DNA from: Candidatus Woesearchaeota archaeon
GTDB lineage: Archaea > Nanobdellota > Nanobdellia > Woesearchaeales > WJKV01
Length of the DNA stretch: 5,780 nt
Direction: 5' to 3'
Assembly: GCA_014728875.1 (NCBI GenBank)
Contig: WJKV01000110.1
Location: 1-5,780 of the forward strand
Translations under genes and position numbers: made by a program
The notes under the pieces: model-generated
What the model was told of the DNA's origin: nothing
Seen by the model: only the letters and a program-made list of their open reading frames with translations
Databases searched by the model: none
Part shown: positions 1 through 5,413 of the stretch, in pieces
Layout: each line of letters starts with the position of its first letter
Position numbering within the stretch: position 1 is the first letter of the stretch

Positions 1-1549
1 CCCTATTTTTATGATCATACTGCTTTAATTCGCGCAGGTGCGGTATCACAGGATCTGTGATCTCAACTCCGACTTCAACAGTTCCTGCCGGGCAGTCTAA
101 AGCACATGTTCTTGCTTCTGACTGATCGCCGCAACTAATCACGATTCCCTTATATCCTCCGCCGATGCATATCCTGTTAAATCTATTGATGTACCTGTAG
201 GTATTCGAGCCCGGCTGGACATAATGACCTGTGAGCACATAATTTTTTAATGAATTCTGGCCCGCAGGACATGCTGGCGGTTCGCAAGCGTATACCCACG
301 GACCCTCGCTTGAGTCGCTTTCTGTCGCGCAGTTTGTTATAGAAGCTGGTATTCCTTGGTGCGTACAAAGCGTCCATTTTCTTGTGCAATCATTGCCATA
401 GTTATGATGTTCCCACAAGTTTGTCTGTGGAGTGCTTCCTTCTGCGGAATTATAGCTATAGTATCTCAAGGCCCGTATCATTGTCTGGCCAGGACATGAA
501 GGAAAATCTACGCCATAATAATTATCATCGCCGCTCAGATAACACTGGTCGACAGACATCACTTTCGGCCTCAGCTCCAGCTTGCCTTCCCTGCATATCT
601 CGTGGTCGACAGGCACGTAAGTCTTTGATTGAATCTCATTGTTGTCACAGTAGTATTCAACAAGATTCGTGCCGACGCAGGCATCTGTCAAGCTTGTATT
701 GCCCTTGACAGTGATTCCTTTCTGTACTGGATCATCGCCGCCGTCTGTTGTATCAGCACATGTTTCTGGATAAGGCGCTGTTGAGATTATATCTATTGTG
801 ATGATATCTGTCCCTGTCATATTTCCGCTGTCAGTCGCAGTCAGGGTTATCGTGTGAGTGCCTAAGGACAGAGCTGCTGTTTGCACTGTGGTTCCTGTTC
901 CAATATTTCCGTCAATGTCAGAAGACCAGGTCAGGCCTGCGCCTGGAACGCTTCCGTCTTCAGGATCTGTGCCGCTTCCTGAGAATGTTACGATCGATCC
1001 CTGTGTATAGGAACTGCCTGTTGAAGGGCTGGAAATTATGGCTGTCGGCGCCTGGTTGACGCCCGGCTGTTCAATATCGAATATCAATAATTTCCACCTT
1101 CCTCCGTCGCAGTCAAAGGTTCCTGCTCCAAGATCAGTGCAAGTATAGCCTATTGCAAAATTATGGCCGTAACTGAATGTGTTCAGGTCGACTGTGAAAG
1201 AAACGCTTGCAGACTGGTTGCACCACTGGCTGTTTTGGACAGGAGTGCAGGTTGAAGTCAAAGGCACCCAGCTGTTGGCATTATTCAGAACATAGAAAGT
1301 GTTCCATACATAATCGTCAGTGCCAGTCAGGGTTGCAGTTGCAGTGTCTGCTGCATCCAAAGTGAATTTCGAAGGACTGAGAGTAAGTTTTCCGTCTGGT
1401 GCTGTAGCCCAGTCAGGATAGAATATCGCTGCCCTTCCTATCGGGCCGCCGAAAGCCTTTGGCGGGGGCGGCAGTTTCTGCACTTGGCAGCCAAGTATGA
1501 ATAGTCCAATAAATACAGTTATAAGAATAAATATTATACTCTTCCTCAT
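1..1549 (-). CDS. Secreted Cys-rich lipoprotein with PKD/Ig-like domain (C-terminus beyond window)
   Basis: My translation of the minus strand from ATG at 1549 stays open for 516 codons to the left edge, so the C-terminus is missing. Residues 1-20 are a signal peptide (MRKS, then a hydrophobic stretch) ending in a lipobox ILGC with C21 as the likely lipidated cysteine. A polyproline run (KLPPPPK) follows at about 25-28. Residues about 35-160 look like a beta-sandwich with paired cysteines. Residues 165-255 resemble a PKD/Ig-like domain (NQAPTAIISSP at the start, GTDPEDG, then LGTHTITLTATD). Residues 264-310 hold a CADTTDGG...TDAC...LVEYYC module that I recall from archaeal surface proteins. 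Residues 352-486 are Cys-rich and look like two diverged copies of one unit. No enzyme motif is visible. The likely role is cell-surface anchoring or binding (inference). The start is supported by GGTGAT six bases upstream and a TATA box. Confidence 0.85.
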   Translation of the reverse strand, partial: MRKSIIFILITVFIGLFILGCQVQKLPPPPKAFGGPIGRAAIFYPDWATAPDGKLTLSPSKFTLDAADTATATLTGTDDYVWNTFYVLNNANSWVPLTSTCTPVQNSQWCNQSASVSFTVDLNTFSYGHNFAIGYTCTDLGAGTFDCDGGRWKLLIFDIEQPGVNQAPTAIISSPSTGSSYTQGSIVTFSGSGTDPEDGSVPGAGLTWSSDIDGNIGTGTTVQTAALSLGTHTITLTATDSGNMTGTDIITIDIISTAPYPETCADTTDGGDDPVQKGITVKGNTSLTDACVGTNLVEYYCDNNEIQSKTYVPVDHEICREGKLELRPKVMSVDQCYLSGDDNYYGVDFPSCPGQTMIRALRYYSYNSAEGSTPQTNLWEHHNYGNDCTRKWTLCTHQGIPASITNCATESDSSEGPWVYACEPPACPAGQNSLKNYVLTGHYVQPGSNTYRYINRFNRICIGGGYKGIVISCGDQSEARTCALDCPAGTVEVGVEITDPVIPHLRELKQYDHKNR

Positions 1550-1554
1550 TTAAT

Positions 1555-1560
1555 ATCACC
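1555..1560 (-). promoter_or_regulatory. Ribosome-binding site of the lipoprotein gene
   Basis: On the minus strand GGTGAT lies five bases before ATG 1549. It matches the archaeal Shine-Dalgarno consensus (part of GGAGGTGATC) and fixes this start. Confidence 0.7.
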
Positions 1561-1593
1561 CATTTTTATATTTTCATGTCAAAATATGAATTG

Positions 1594-1605
1594 CTTATAT
1601 ATAAA
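1594..1605 (-). promoter_or_regulatory. TATA box / promoter of the lipoprotein gene
   Basis: The minus strand reads TTTATATATAAG in the 79-base gap after the SpoIIM-family gene. Its position predicts a transcript start near 1572-1576, giving a leader of roughly 25 bases that includes the GGTGAT site. The lipoprotein can therefore be expressed independently of the two genes upstream. Confidence 0.6.
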
Positions 1606-1628
1606 CGTTACCTGTATTTTGATGTAAA

Positions 1629-2591
1629 TCAATGTTTTTTCCGCTTGTATTCCAGCAGTATGACGCCGATCACGATAGCTGCGGTTATTATCAGAATCAC
1701 CAATCTATAGCTTATGCAGACATTCATCATGAACAAAAGCTTGCTGATTTTCACTTCTATTATGGCGGCAAACAACAGGATGATTATTGCAAGCACGAGA
1801 AGGATTATGCTGTTCTTGAAGACAGGCAGGCTCTTAAAACTGAAACTTTCTTTTTCTCTAAGTATGGCTTTTGACAGAATCCCGCCGGCCACTGCAGCGA
1901 GCAGATAACTGCCCACTTCAGGAATCATGTGGAAAAACATTATGCCTAGATTGCAGGCGATCAGGCTGCTTGCGGGCACGAAACCTGCTGCTTTTCCTGC
2001 CTGAGTAAGTATTACCCGTGCGAGAGCTGACGCGAAAACACTGGCGTTCAGTATCAGGATCAATAATGCGCCGCTGCCGTAGAAGAATGCGAGAGCAAAA
2101 CAAATCAGCATGACTATCAAATTATTCTCAAAGATCATGACAATCTCGTTCTGCTGCTGAGGTGTGGGCGGGGGAGGAATGCCTTCAAGCTTTTCTGCGA
2201 TCGCAAGATTGATGCCTGTCTCTCTTCCATAAAGATTCTCTTCTGCGAATACAACTGTGGGATTCATCAAGGCGATTATGAATAACGTAATAAAGACGCC
2301 TATAAAAAAATAAATGAAAAAGTCTATGATTGCCCTGTTCTTCTGGAAAAACGAAGCTTTTCCTATGATCTCTTCTCTTGTCTCGTATTTGAACAGAGAA
2401 TATATGGTGGGCAGGGTCAAGACCACTGTGAACAGAATTGTGCTGATGCCTATGAAATGGTGCGCTGCAATCCTGTAGAAAAGAACATAGCTTGTGGCGA
2501 ATGCAATCACAGTGAAAAGAACGCCCAACATCAAAGAATAAGAAGAATTATGGATTATCTTCCTGGTTGTAATGATTCTTTCGAAAACCAT
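1629..2591 (-). CDS. SpoIIM-family (DUF95) polytopic membrane protein
   Basis: This is a 320-residue integral membrane protein. Hydrophobic segments lie at about 19-39, 47-67, 90-110, 157-190, 210-240, 260-280 and 297-314. The SpoIIM-like core spans roughly 85-280. It has a conserved-looking Asn (N157) leading into a glycine-rich helix (G172, G174), N182, then H221-x2-P224-E225 followed by AAVAGG, the usual HG.PE...AG family pattern. At 320 residues it is longer than typical family members of about 200, through two extra N-terminal helices and one extra C-terminal helix. The 111-156 loop contains IPPPPTPQQQ and is predicted extracytoplasmic, because the basic loop at 68-89 should be cytosolic. 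In Bacillus, SpoIIM belongs to a peptidoglycan-remodelling complex. Archaea lack that wall, so the role here is unknown. The gene starts seven bases after the preceding stop, with no clear Shine-Dalgarno, suggesting translational coupling. Confidence 0.85.
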   Translation of the reverse strand: MVFERIITTRKIIHNSSYSLMLGVLFTVIAFATSYVLFYRIAAHHFIGISTILFTVVLTLPTIYSLFKYETREEIIGKASFFQKNRAIIDFFIYFFIGVFITLFIIALMNPTVVFAEENLYGRETGINLAIAEKLEGIPPPPTPQQQNEIVMIFENNLIVMLICFALAFFYGSGALLILILNASVFASALARVILTQAGKAAGFVPASSLIACNLGIMFFHMIPEVGSYLLAAVAGGILSKAILREKESFSFKSLPVFKNSIILLVLAIIILLFAAIIEVKISKLLFMMNVCISYRLVILIITAAIVIGVILLEYKRKKH

Positions 2592-2598
2592 TTTATTT

Positions 2599-3234
2599 TC
2601 ATTTTAAATATGTGTATGCCTTGTCTATCTGCTGCTGCGACCAGCCGCAGTCTCTCAGATGCTGGGAAACAGATTCATAATTATAACCCTGTCTTCTGGC
2701 ATTTCTTATGAAAGACGTCAGTTTTCTCATGTTCGGGTCGAAAGGCTTTGCTTTCGGCATTGAAGGCTTTCCTTTCCTTGACAAAAGGAACTTGTAAAGG
2801 ATGAAGAATACCAGCACAATAGCAAGCGTGAGCGTGATGTAGAACGGATAATTCGGCCTTGTCTTTTCTGCTTCCTGCACTCTGGCCACCAACTCCTGCA
2901 TTGCCTTGTCTGTCTGGATTTTTTGCTTTTGCATCTGTTCGATGGTCTTCTGCAGGTTGATCTTTTCCTGTTGCAGCCTGCTGATCTGTGTCTCGTACTG
3001 CTCCCTCTCAGCAGATGTCAGAGCTGTCGGAGCTGCAGGTTCGCCAGGCACTGCAGGAGGCGGAACCTCGTCATCTGTTTCTGCAGTATCGTTTTCAGCA
3101 GGCGCGGCAGCCGGAGCGCCAAGCCCTGGTGTCGGCGGCGGCGGAGGCAGGTCCTGCGCAACTGCGATTATTGAGAACAGAAATATGAACAGTACAGAAA
3201 TCAACAGATAATTTGCTTTTCTTATGTTTCTCAC
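2599..3234 (-). CDS. Secreted-N-terminus coiled-coil single-pass membrane protein
   Basis: This 211-residue protein belongs to no family I can name. Residues 1-26 form a signal peptide (basic RNIRK, hydrophobic core, AVA before Q27). Residues 27-70 are low-complexity Pro/Ala with LPPPPPTPG at 29-37 and an acidic patch (ETDDE). Residues about 73-124 are a charged Gln/Glu/Lys-rich coiled coil. Residues 130-150 form a transmembrane helix followed by basic SRKGK. Residues 169-211 form a small helical domain (FIRNARRQGY...LRDCGW...IDKAYTYL) of a type I recall from DPANN and CPR membrane proteins. Expected topology: N-terminus and coiled coil outside, C-terminal domain in the cytosol. It is probably co-transcribed with the SpoIIM-family gene, suggesting a structural or adaptor role in the envelope (inference). 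The start is GTG and lies inside the only Shine-Dalgarno-like sequence. Confidence 0.8.
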   Translation of the reverse strand: MRNIRKANYLLISVLFIFLFSIIAVAQDLPPPPPTPGLGAPAAAPAENDTAETDDEVPPPAVPGEPAAPTALTSAEREQYETQISRLQQEKINLQKTIEQMQKQKIQTDKAMQELVARVQEAEKTRPNYPFYITLTLAIVLVFFILYKFLLSRKGKPSMPKAKPFDPNMRKLTSFIRNARRQGYNYESVSQHLRDCGWSQQQIDKAYTYLK

Positions 3235-3237
3235 CTC
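3231..3237 (-). promoter_or_regulatory. Shine-Dalgarno-like GAGGTGA overlapping a GTG start
   Basis: The minus strand reads AAAGAGGTGAGAAAC. The GTG used as start at 3234 is part of GAGGTGA itself, so that site cannot serve this start at normal spacing. Either the message is near-leaderless, which the TATA position allows, or initiation occurs a few codons downstream, where no ATG, GTG or TTG exists until TTG at codon 11. Confidence 0.5.
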
Positions 3238-3260
3238 TTTTTTATATTTAAATGCGACTG

Positions 3261-3271
3261 ATATTTTTAAA
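3261..3271 (-). promoter_or_regulatory. TATA-like box for the coiled-coil/SpoIIM operon
   Basis: TTTAAAAATAT on the minus strand lies about 32 bases before GTG 3234. It predicts transcription starting near 3240 and a leader of only about five bases. A second AT-rich stretch (3240-3252) lies too close to the start to serve it. The 90-base region is shared with the divergent gene at 3325. Confidence 0.4.
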
Positions 3272-3292
3272 TTTATTGGTTTTTTTCAAAAG

Positions 3293-3300
3293 ATATATTA
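3293..3300 (+). promoter_or_regulatory. TATA-like box for the DUF457-DUF2087 operon
   Basis: ATATATTA is centred about 28 bases before ATG 3325 and predicts a transcript start at or just before the start codon. No Shine-Dalgarno precedes the ATG (TTATTCAAA), which fits leaderless translation. Confidence 0.45.
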
Positions 3301-3324
3301 ACAAATTCAATATATTTATTCAAA

Positions 3325-3780
3325 ATGAGATCAAGAACGCATCTGGCATTTGGATTTCTGGCAGGCCTGCTTAGTTTGAACTATATAAGGCCAAGCAATT
3401 ACATAATTTATTTTGCAGTAATCTTGTTTGCAGCACTGCTGCCTGACACTGACCATCCTGAAAGCAATATCAACAAGAAGATCCCTGTATTCAAGTTTTT
3501 CTCTTACATCTTCAAGCACAGGGGATTTCTGCATACGCTCTGGATTCCGTTGATTGTTTTTGTTTTATTGTACAAATTCGGTTATTATCAATACGGTATT
3601 GCAGTTGCAGTGGGTTATGGCGCCCATCTTCTCTCAGACAGCCTGACCAAAGCAGGAATCAATTTCATCCATCCCTTGAAACAGTTCAGGATACAGGGCT
3701 TTGTAGAAACAGGCGGTCTGCTGGAATATTTGATCTGCGGGCTTGTCATAGTTGCTAGTGTGTTTTTGTTAATATTATAA
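3325..3780 (+). CDS. DUF457/YdjM-like membrane-bound metal-dependent hydrolase
   Basis: This 151-residue membrane protein carries the conserved polar residues of the DUF457 (YdjM, 'LexA-binding, inner membrane-associated hydrolase') family: H6 in THLAFG, the PDTDHPES motif (D41, D43, H44), HRGFLHT at 65-71 (H65, H70), and AHLLSDSLT at 100-108 (H101, D105). These probably form a metal site at the membrane face. Hydrophobic helices lie at about 7-20, 25-40, 72-85, 90-103 and 132-150. The length is near the family minimum, but all the motifs are present. The substrate is unknown; the family resembles phospholipase C/P1-nuclease-like metal hydrolases only remotely. It is the first gene of a two-gene operon, two bases before the DUF2087 gene, and diverges from the envelope operon. 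Start ATG 3325 is leaderless by promoter position. Confidence 0.85.
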   Translation: MRSRTHLAFGFLAGLLSLNYIRPSNYIIYFAVILFAALLPDTDHPESNINKKIPVFKFFSYIFKHRGFLHTLWIPLIVFVLLYKFGYYQYGIAVAVGYGAHLLSDSLTKAGINFIHPLKQFRIQGFVETGGLLEYLICGLVIVASVFLLIL

Positions 3781-3782
3781 AG

Positions 3783-4127
3783 ATGACAAGAATAGATTTT
3801 GAGCTGGACGAGAAAAAGTTTTTTGAAAAATGCGCAAAGAACAAAAATTTTCCTAGAAATGATGCTCTCAAGCAAGTCATATTAAAAAAAATAACAGCCG
3901 AGTTTGAAAAAAATAAGAAATATGGAGAGCAAGAAGTCAACAACAAGATTAAAAAATATTTTGACGATTATGTTCTTATTAGAAGGGAATTGATTAATTT
4001 CGGATATATGCAAAGGGATCCTGCAAAAGCAGAATATTGGGTTGTAAAATATGAGCTATCAAAAGAAGATTTTTTGAGAATAGACAGACTTAAAAGGCAT
4101 GCAAAGGAAATAGGGATAATTGAATAA
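3783..4127 (+). CDS. DUF2087 domain protein, possible nucleic-acid-binding regulator
   Basis: This 114-residue soluble, strongly basic protein follows the upstream stop by two bases. Residues about 25-88 match the DUF2087 pattern: FPRNDALKQVILKKI, then YGEQEVNNKIKKYFDDYVLIRRELINFGYMQRD and EYW. In other organisms this domain is found alone or fused to winged-helix regulators and looks like a small helical nucleic-acid-binding module, but its biochemical role is not settled. The C-terminal 25 residues (KEDFLRIDRLKRHAKEIGI) form a further charged helix. Tight coupling to the membrane hydrolase gene suggests joint expression. No Shine-Dalgarno is evident (TTATAAAG before ATG), so translation probably depends on termination-reinitiation. 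Confidence 0.75.
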   Translation: MTRIDFELDEKKFFEKCAKNKNFPRNDALKQVILKKITAEFEKNKKYGEQEVNNKIKKYFDDYVLIRRELINFGYMQRDPAKAEYWVVKYELSKEDFLRIDRLKRHAKEIGIIE

Positions 4128-4137
4128 TTTGTATGCG

Positions 4138-4152
4138 TTCTAATTTTTCTTC
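4138..4152 (+). terminator. T-rich tract after the DUF457-DUF2087 operon
   Basis: TTCTAATTTTTCTTC begins about ten bases past the DUF2087 stop codon. Oligo-T tracts without a hairpin are typical archaeal terminators. A second pyrimidine-rich stretch follows at 4169-4178. Confidence 0.4.
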
Positions 4153-4160
4153 AAATAGTT

Positions 4161-4168
4161 ATTTAAAT
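4161..4168 (+). promoter_or_regulatory. TATA-like box upstream of the GC-rich island
   Basis: ATTTAAAT is centred about 25 bases before 4190, where the GC-rich island and its first hairpin begin. It is nearly identical to the radA box at 4323-4331. The core is palindromic, so direction rests on context. Confidence 0.4.
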
Positions 4169-4188
4169 TCTCTTTTCTAAGTAAGTAT

Positions 4189-4325
4189 CATGGTCTTGGC
4201 ACACCAATCCAAGCCATTGAGTCATCTCCACTGGACATGTCCAAAAAAGCAGAATATCGGAGGTATAAGGCCTGTACTTCCTTCCTGCACCTCATTGGCC
4301 ACTGGACAAGTGCTCGAACAGCATT
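4189..4325 (+). ncRNA. Candidate structured non-coding RNA (GC-rich intergenic island)
   Basis: This stretch of about 135 bases is roughly 45-52% GC (my count over 4201-4320), between flanks of about 15% (4141-4180) and 28% (4321-4380). It begins with a strong hairpin at 4190-4217: a nine-pair stem (ATGG, bulged T, CTTGG) around a nine-base loop. A 12-base palindrome, TGGACATGTCCA, follows at 4232-4243. Then comes a possible stem-loop at about 4259-4293 (GAGGT with ACCTC, and AAGG with CCTT inside), and short hairpins CACT/AGTG and TGCT/AGCA at 4300-4323. A TATA-like box sits at the right distance upstream. In AT-rich archaeal genomes such islands often mark ncRNA genes. No known class (tRNA, C/D or H/ACA guide, SRP, RNase P) could be matched. 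Strand and ends are inferred. A 49-codon plus ORF from 4190 and a 35-codon minus ORF (4295-4188) overlap it, but neither looks convincingly protein-like. Confidence 0.38.
4228..4308 (+). repeat. Direct repeat CCACTGGACA, two copies 71 bases apart
   Basis: CCACTGGACA occurs at 4228-4237 and 4299-4308, inside the GC-rich island. Each copy contributes to a local hairpin or palindrome: TGGACATGTCCA in the first, CACTGGACAAGTG in the second. This suggests two related modules of about 70 bases. Confidence 0.5.
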
Positions 4326-4331
4326 TAAATA
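4324..4331 (+). promoter_or_regulatory. TATA box of radA
   Basis: TTTAAATA predicts a transcript start near 4353-4355. This gives a leader of about 35 bases that includes the Shine-Dalgarno at 4375. It argues against the GTG at 4340 as the radA start and separates the upstream island from the radA message. Confidence 0.55.
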
Positions 4332-4374
4332 CGCTCTAAGTGTATATGGTCTGTAAACACAATAAAAATTTAAA

Positions 4375-4380
4375 GAGGTG
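4375..4380 (+). promoter_or_regulatory. Ribosome-binding site of radA
   Basis: GAGGTG (followed by GAT) lies seven bases before ATG 4388, a strong archaeal Shine-Dalgarno at normal spacing. It decides the start in favour of 4388 over GTG 4340 and ATG 4442. Confidence 0.65.
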
Positions 4381-4387
4381 GATATTT

Positions 4388-5413
4388 ATGACAAACAAGA
4401 AGATAGAGAGCGTGCAGGAAATATATGAAGAGGGGGTAAAAATGGATGAGCAAGAAATTAATGAGGAGGAGATCATAATCGAGAAAAAAGAACCAAAGGT
4501 AAGCGATTTGCCAGGCGTTGGTCCTGCGACTGTTGAGAAGCTTGCAAAGGCTGGCTACGATAATATGATATCAATTGCTGTTGCAAGTGTTGGTGAATTG
4601 TGCGATGCAGCCGGAGTGACAGAAGCCAATGCAAGAAAGATAATCCAAGCTGCAAGAGAAAATATGGACATGGGTTTTGAATCCGGAGACCAGTTATTGA
4701 AAAGAAGAGAAAGAGTGCAGAAGATTCCGCTTCCTTCCAAGGCTTTCAATGAATTGTTGGGCGGCGGTTTTGAGACAGGCGCGATTGTCGAAGCATTCGG
4801 ACAGTACGGCAGCAGCAAGACGCAGATTGCGCACCAGCTGGCTGTCAGCTGCCAGCTGAAAAATGGAAGCGCGGTCTATATTGACACCGAAAATACTTTC
4901 AGGCCGGAAAGAATAAAACAGATGGCAGAAGCTCTTAATCTGGATCCAATAGAAGTCCTGAAAAAGATCAAAGTAGCAAGGGCATACAACAGCGACCATC
5001 AAATGCTTTTAGGTGAAAAAGTAGAAGAATTGTGCAAAGACAAAAGTCAGAATGTCAAAGTTGTTGTTGTCGACAGCTTGACAGCATTGTTCAGGGCAGA
5101 ATTCATCGGGCGGGGGACGCTTGCAACAAGACAGCAGAAGATCAACAGGCACATGAGGACCTTGGCGAAGATCGCTGATACGCACAATGTCTGCATCTTT
5201 GTCACGAACCAGGTGATGGCAAAACCGGACCAGTTCTTCGGCGACCCGACAGAGGCGATCGGCGGACACATCGTCGGCCATAACAGCACTTTTCGAATCT
5301 ATGTAAGAAAAGGAAAGAAAGGAACAAGAGTCGCGAAATTAGTAGACTCTCCTAACATGGCTGAGAACGAGTGCAGTTTTCTGATAACAGAGAACGGGGT
5401 TGTTGATGTTTAA
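4388..5413 (+). CDS. radA: DNA repair and recombination protein RadA
   Basis: This is the archaeal Rad51/RecA-family recombinase, which forms ATP-dependent filaments on single-stranded DNA and carries out strand exchange. From ATG 4388 it is 341 residues, close to the usual length of about 320-350. Residues 1-37 are an acidic tail. The helix-hairpin-helix domain spans about 38-92 (LPGVGPATVEKLAKAGY). The linker GFESGDQLLKRRERV is at 96-110. The ATPase core follows: Walker A GQYGSSKT at 138-145, YIDTENTFRPER at 164-174 (catalytic E168), Walker B VVVVDS at 225-230, FRAEFIGRGTLATRQQ (L1 side) and TNQVMAKPDQFFGDPT...GGH (L2) at 273-294. The full N-terminal domain separates it from RadB. Two positions are unusual: Ser143 where the P-loop normally has Gly before Lys, and Gly100 where the FxxA polymerisation motif has Ala. 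An internal ATG at 4442 is a weaker alternative start. Confidence 0.96.
   Translation: MTNKKIESVQEIYEEGVKMDEQEINEEEIIIEKKEPKVSDLPGVGPATVEKLAKAGYDNMISIAVASVGELCDAAGVTEANARKIIQAARENMDMGFESGDQLLKRRERVQKIPLPSKAFNELLGGGFETGAIVEAFGQYGSSKTQIAHQLAVSCQLKNGSAVYIDTENTFRPERIKQMAEALNLDPIEVLKKIKVARAYNSDHQMLLGEKVEELCKDKSQNVKVVVVDSLTALFRAEFIGRGTLATRQQKINRHMRTLAKIADTHNVCIFVTNQVMAKPDQFFGDPTEAIGGHIVGHNSTFRIYVRKGKKGTRVAKLVDSPNMAENECSFLITENGVVDV

Noticed and set aside
382..708. 108-codon plus ORF opposite the lipoprotein gene
   Set aside because: It lies wholly antisense to the continuous minus frame, has low-complexity Ser/His/Arg composition and no start signal: a shadow frame.
2906..3211. Gly/Ser/Ala-rich plus ORF opposite the coiled-coil gene
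   Set aside because: It is the complement of the Pro/Ala-rich and coiled-coil coding sequence. The glycine run simply mirrors the proline codons.
4188..4295. 35-codon minus ORF within the GC-rich island
   Set aside because: Composition is acceptable, but it is short, has no Shine-Dalgarno, and rests only on a palindromic TATA core. It should be kept in mind if the island proves conserved as protein.
4190..4325. tRNA, C/D-box or H/ACA guide RNA in the island
   Set aside because: No cloverleaf could be closed. The TGCTCGAACAGCA hairpin resembles a T-arm only superficially, and there is no RUGAUGA/CUGA pair or properly placed ACA box.
4190..4339. 49-codon plus ORF from ATG 4190, at leaderless distance from a TATA box
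   Set aside because: The composition is unlike a protein (one acidic residue, many Ser/Pro/His/Cys), no family is recognised, and the ATG falls inside a strong hairpin. The promoter fits an RNA gene equally well.
4340..4387. N-terminal extension of RadA from GTG 4340 (16 extra residues)
   Set aside because: The TATA box at 4324 puts the transcript start near 4353, downstream of this GTG, and a strong Shine-Dalgarno at 4375 points to ATG 4388.
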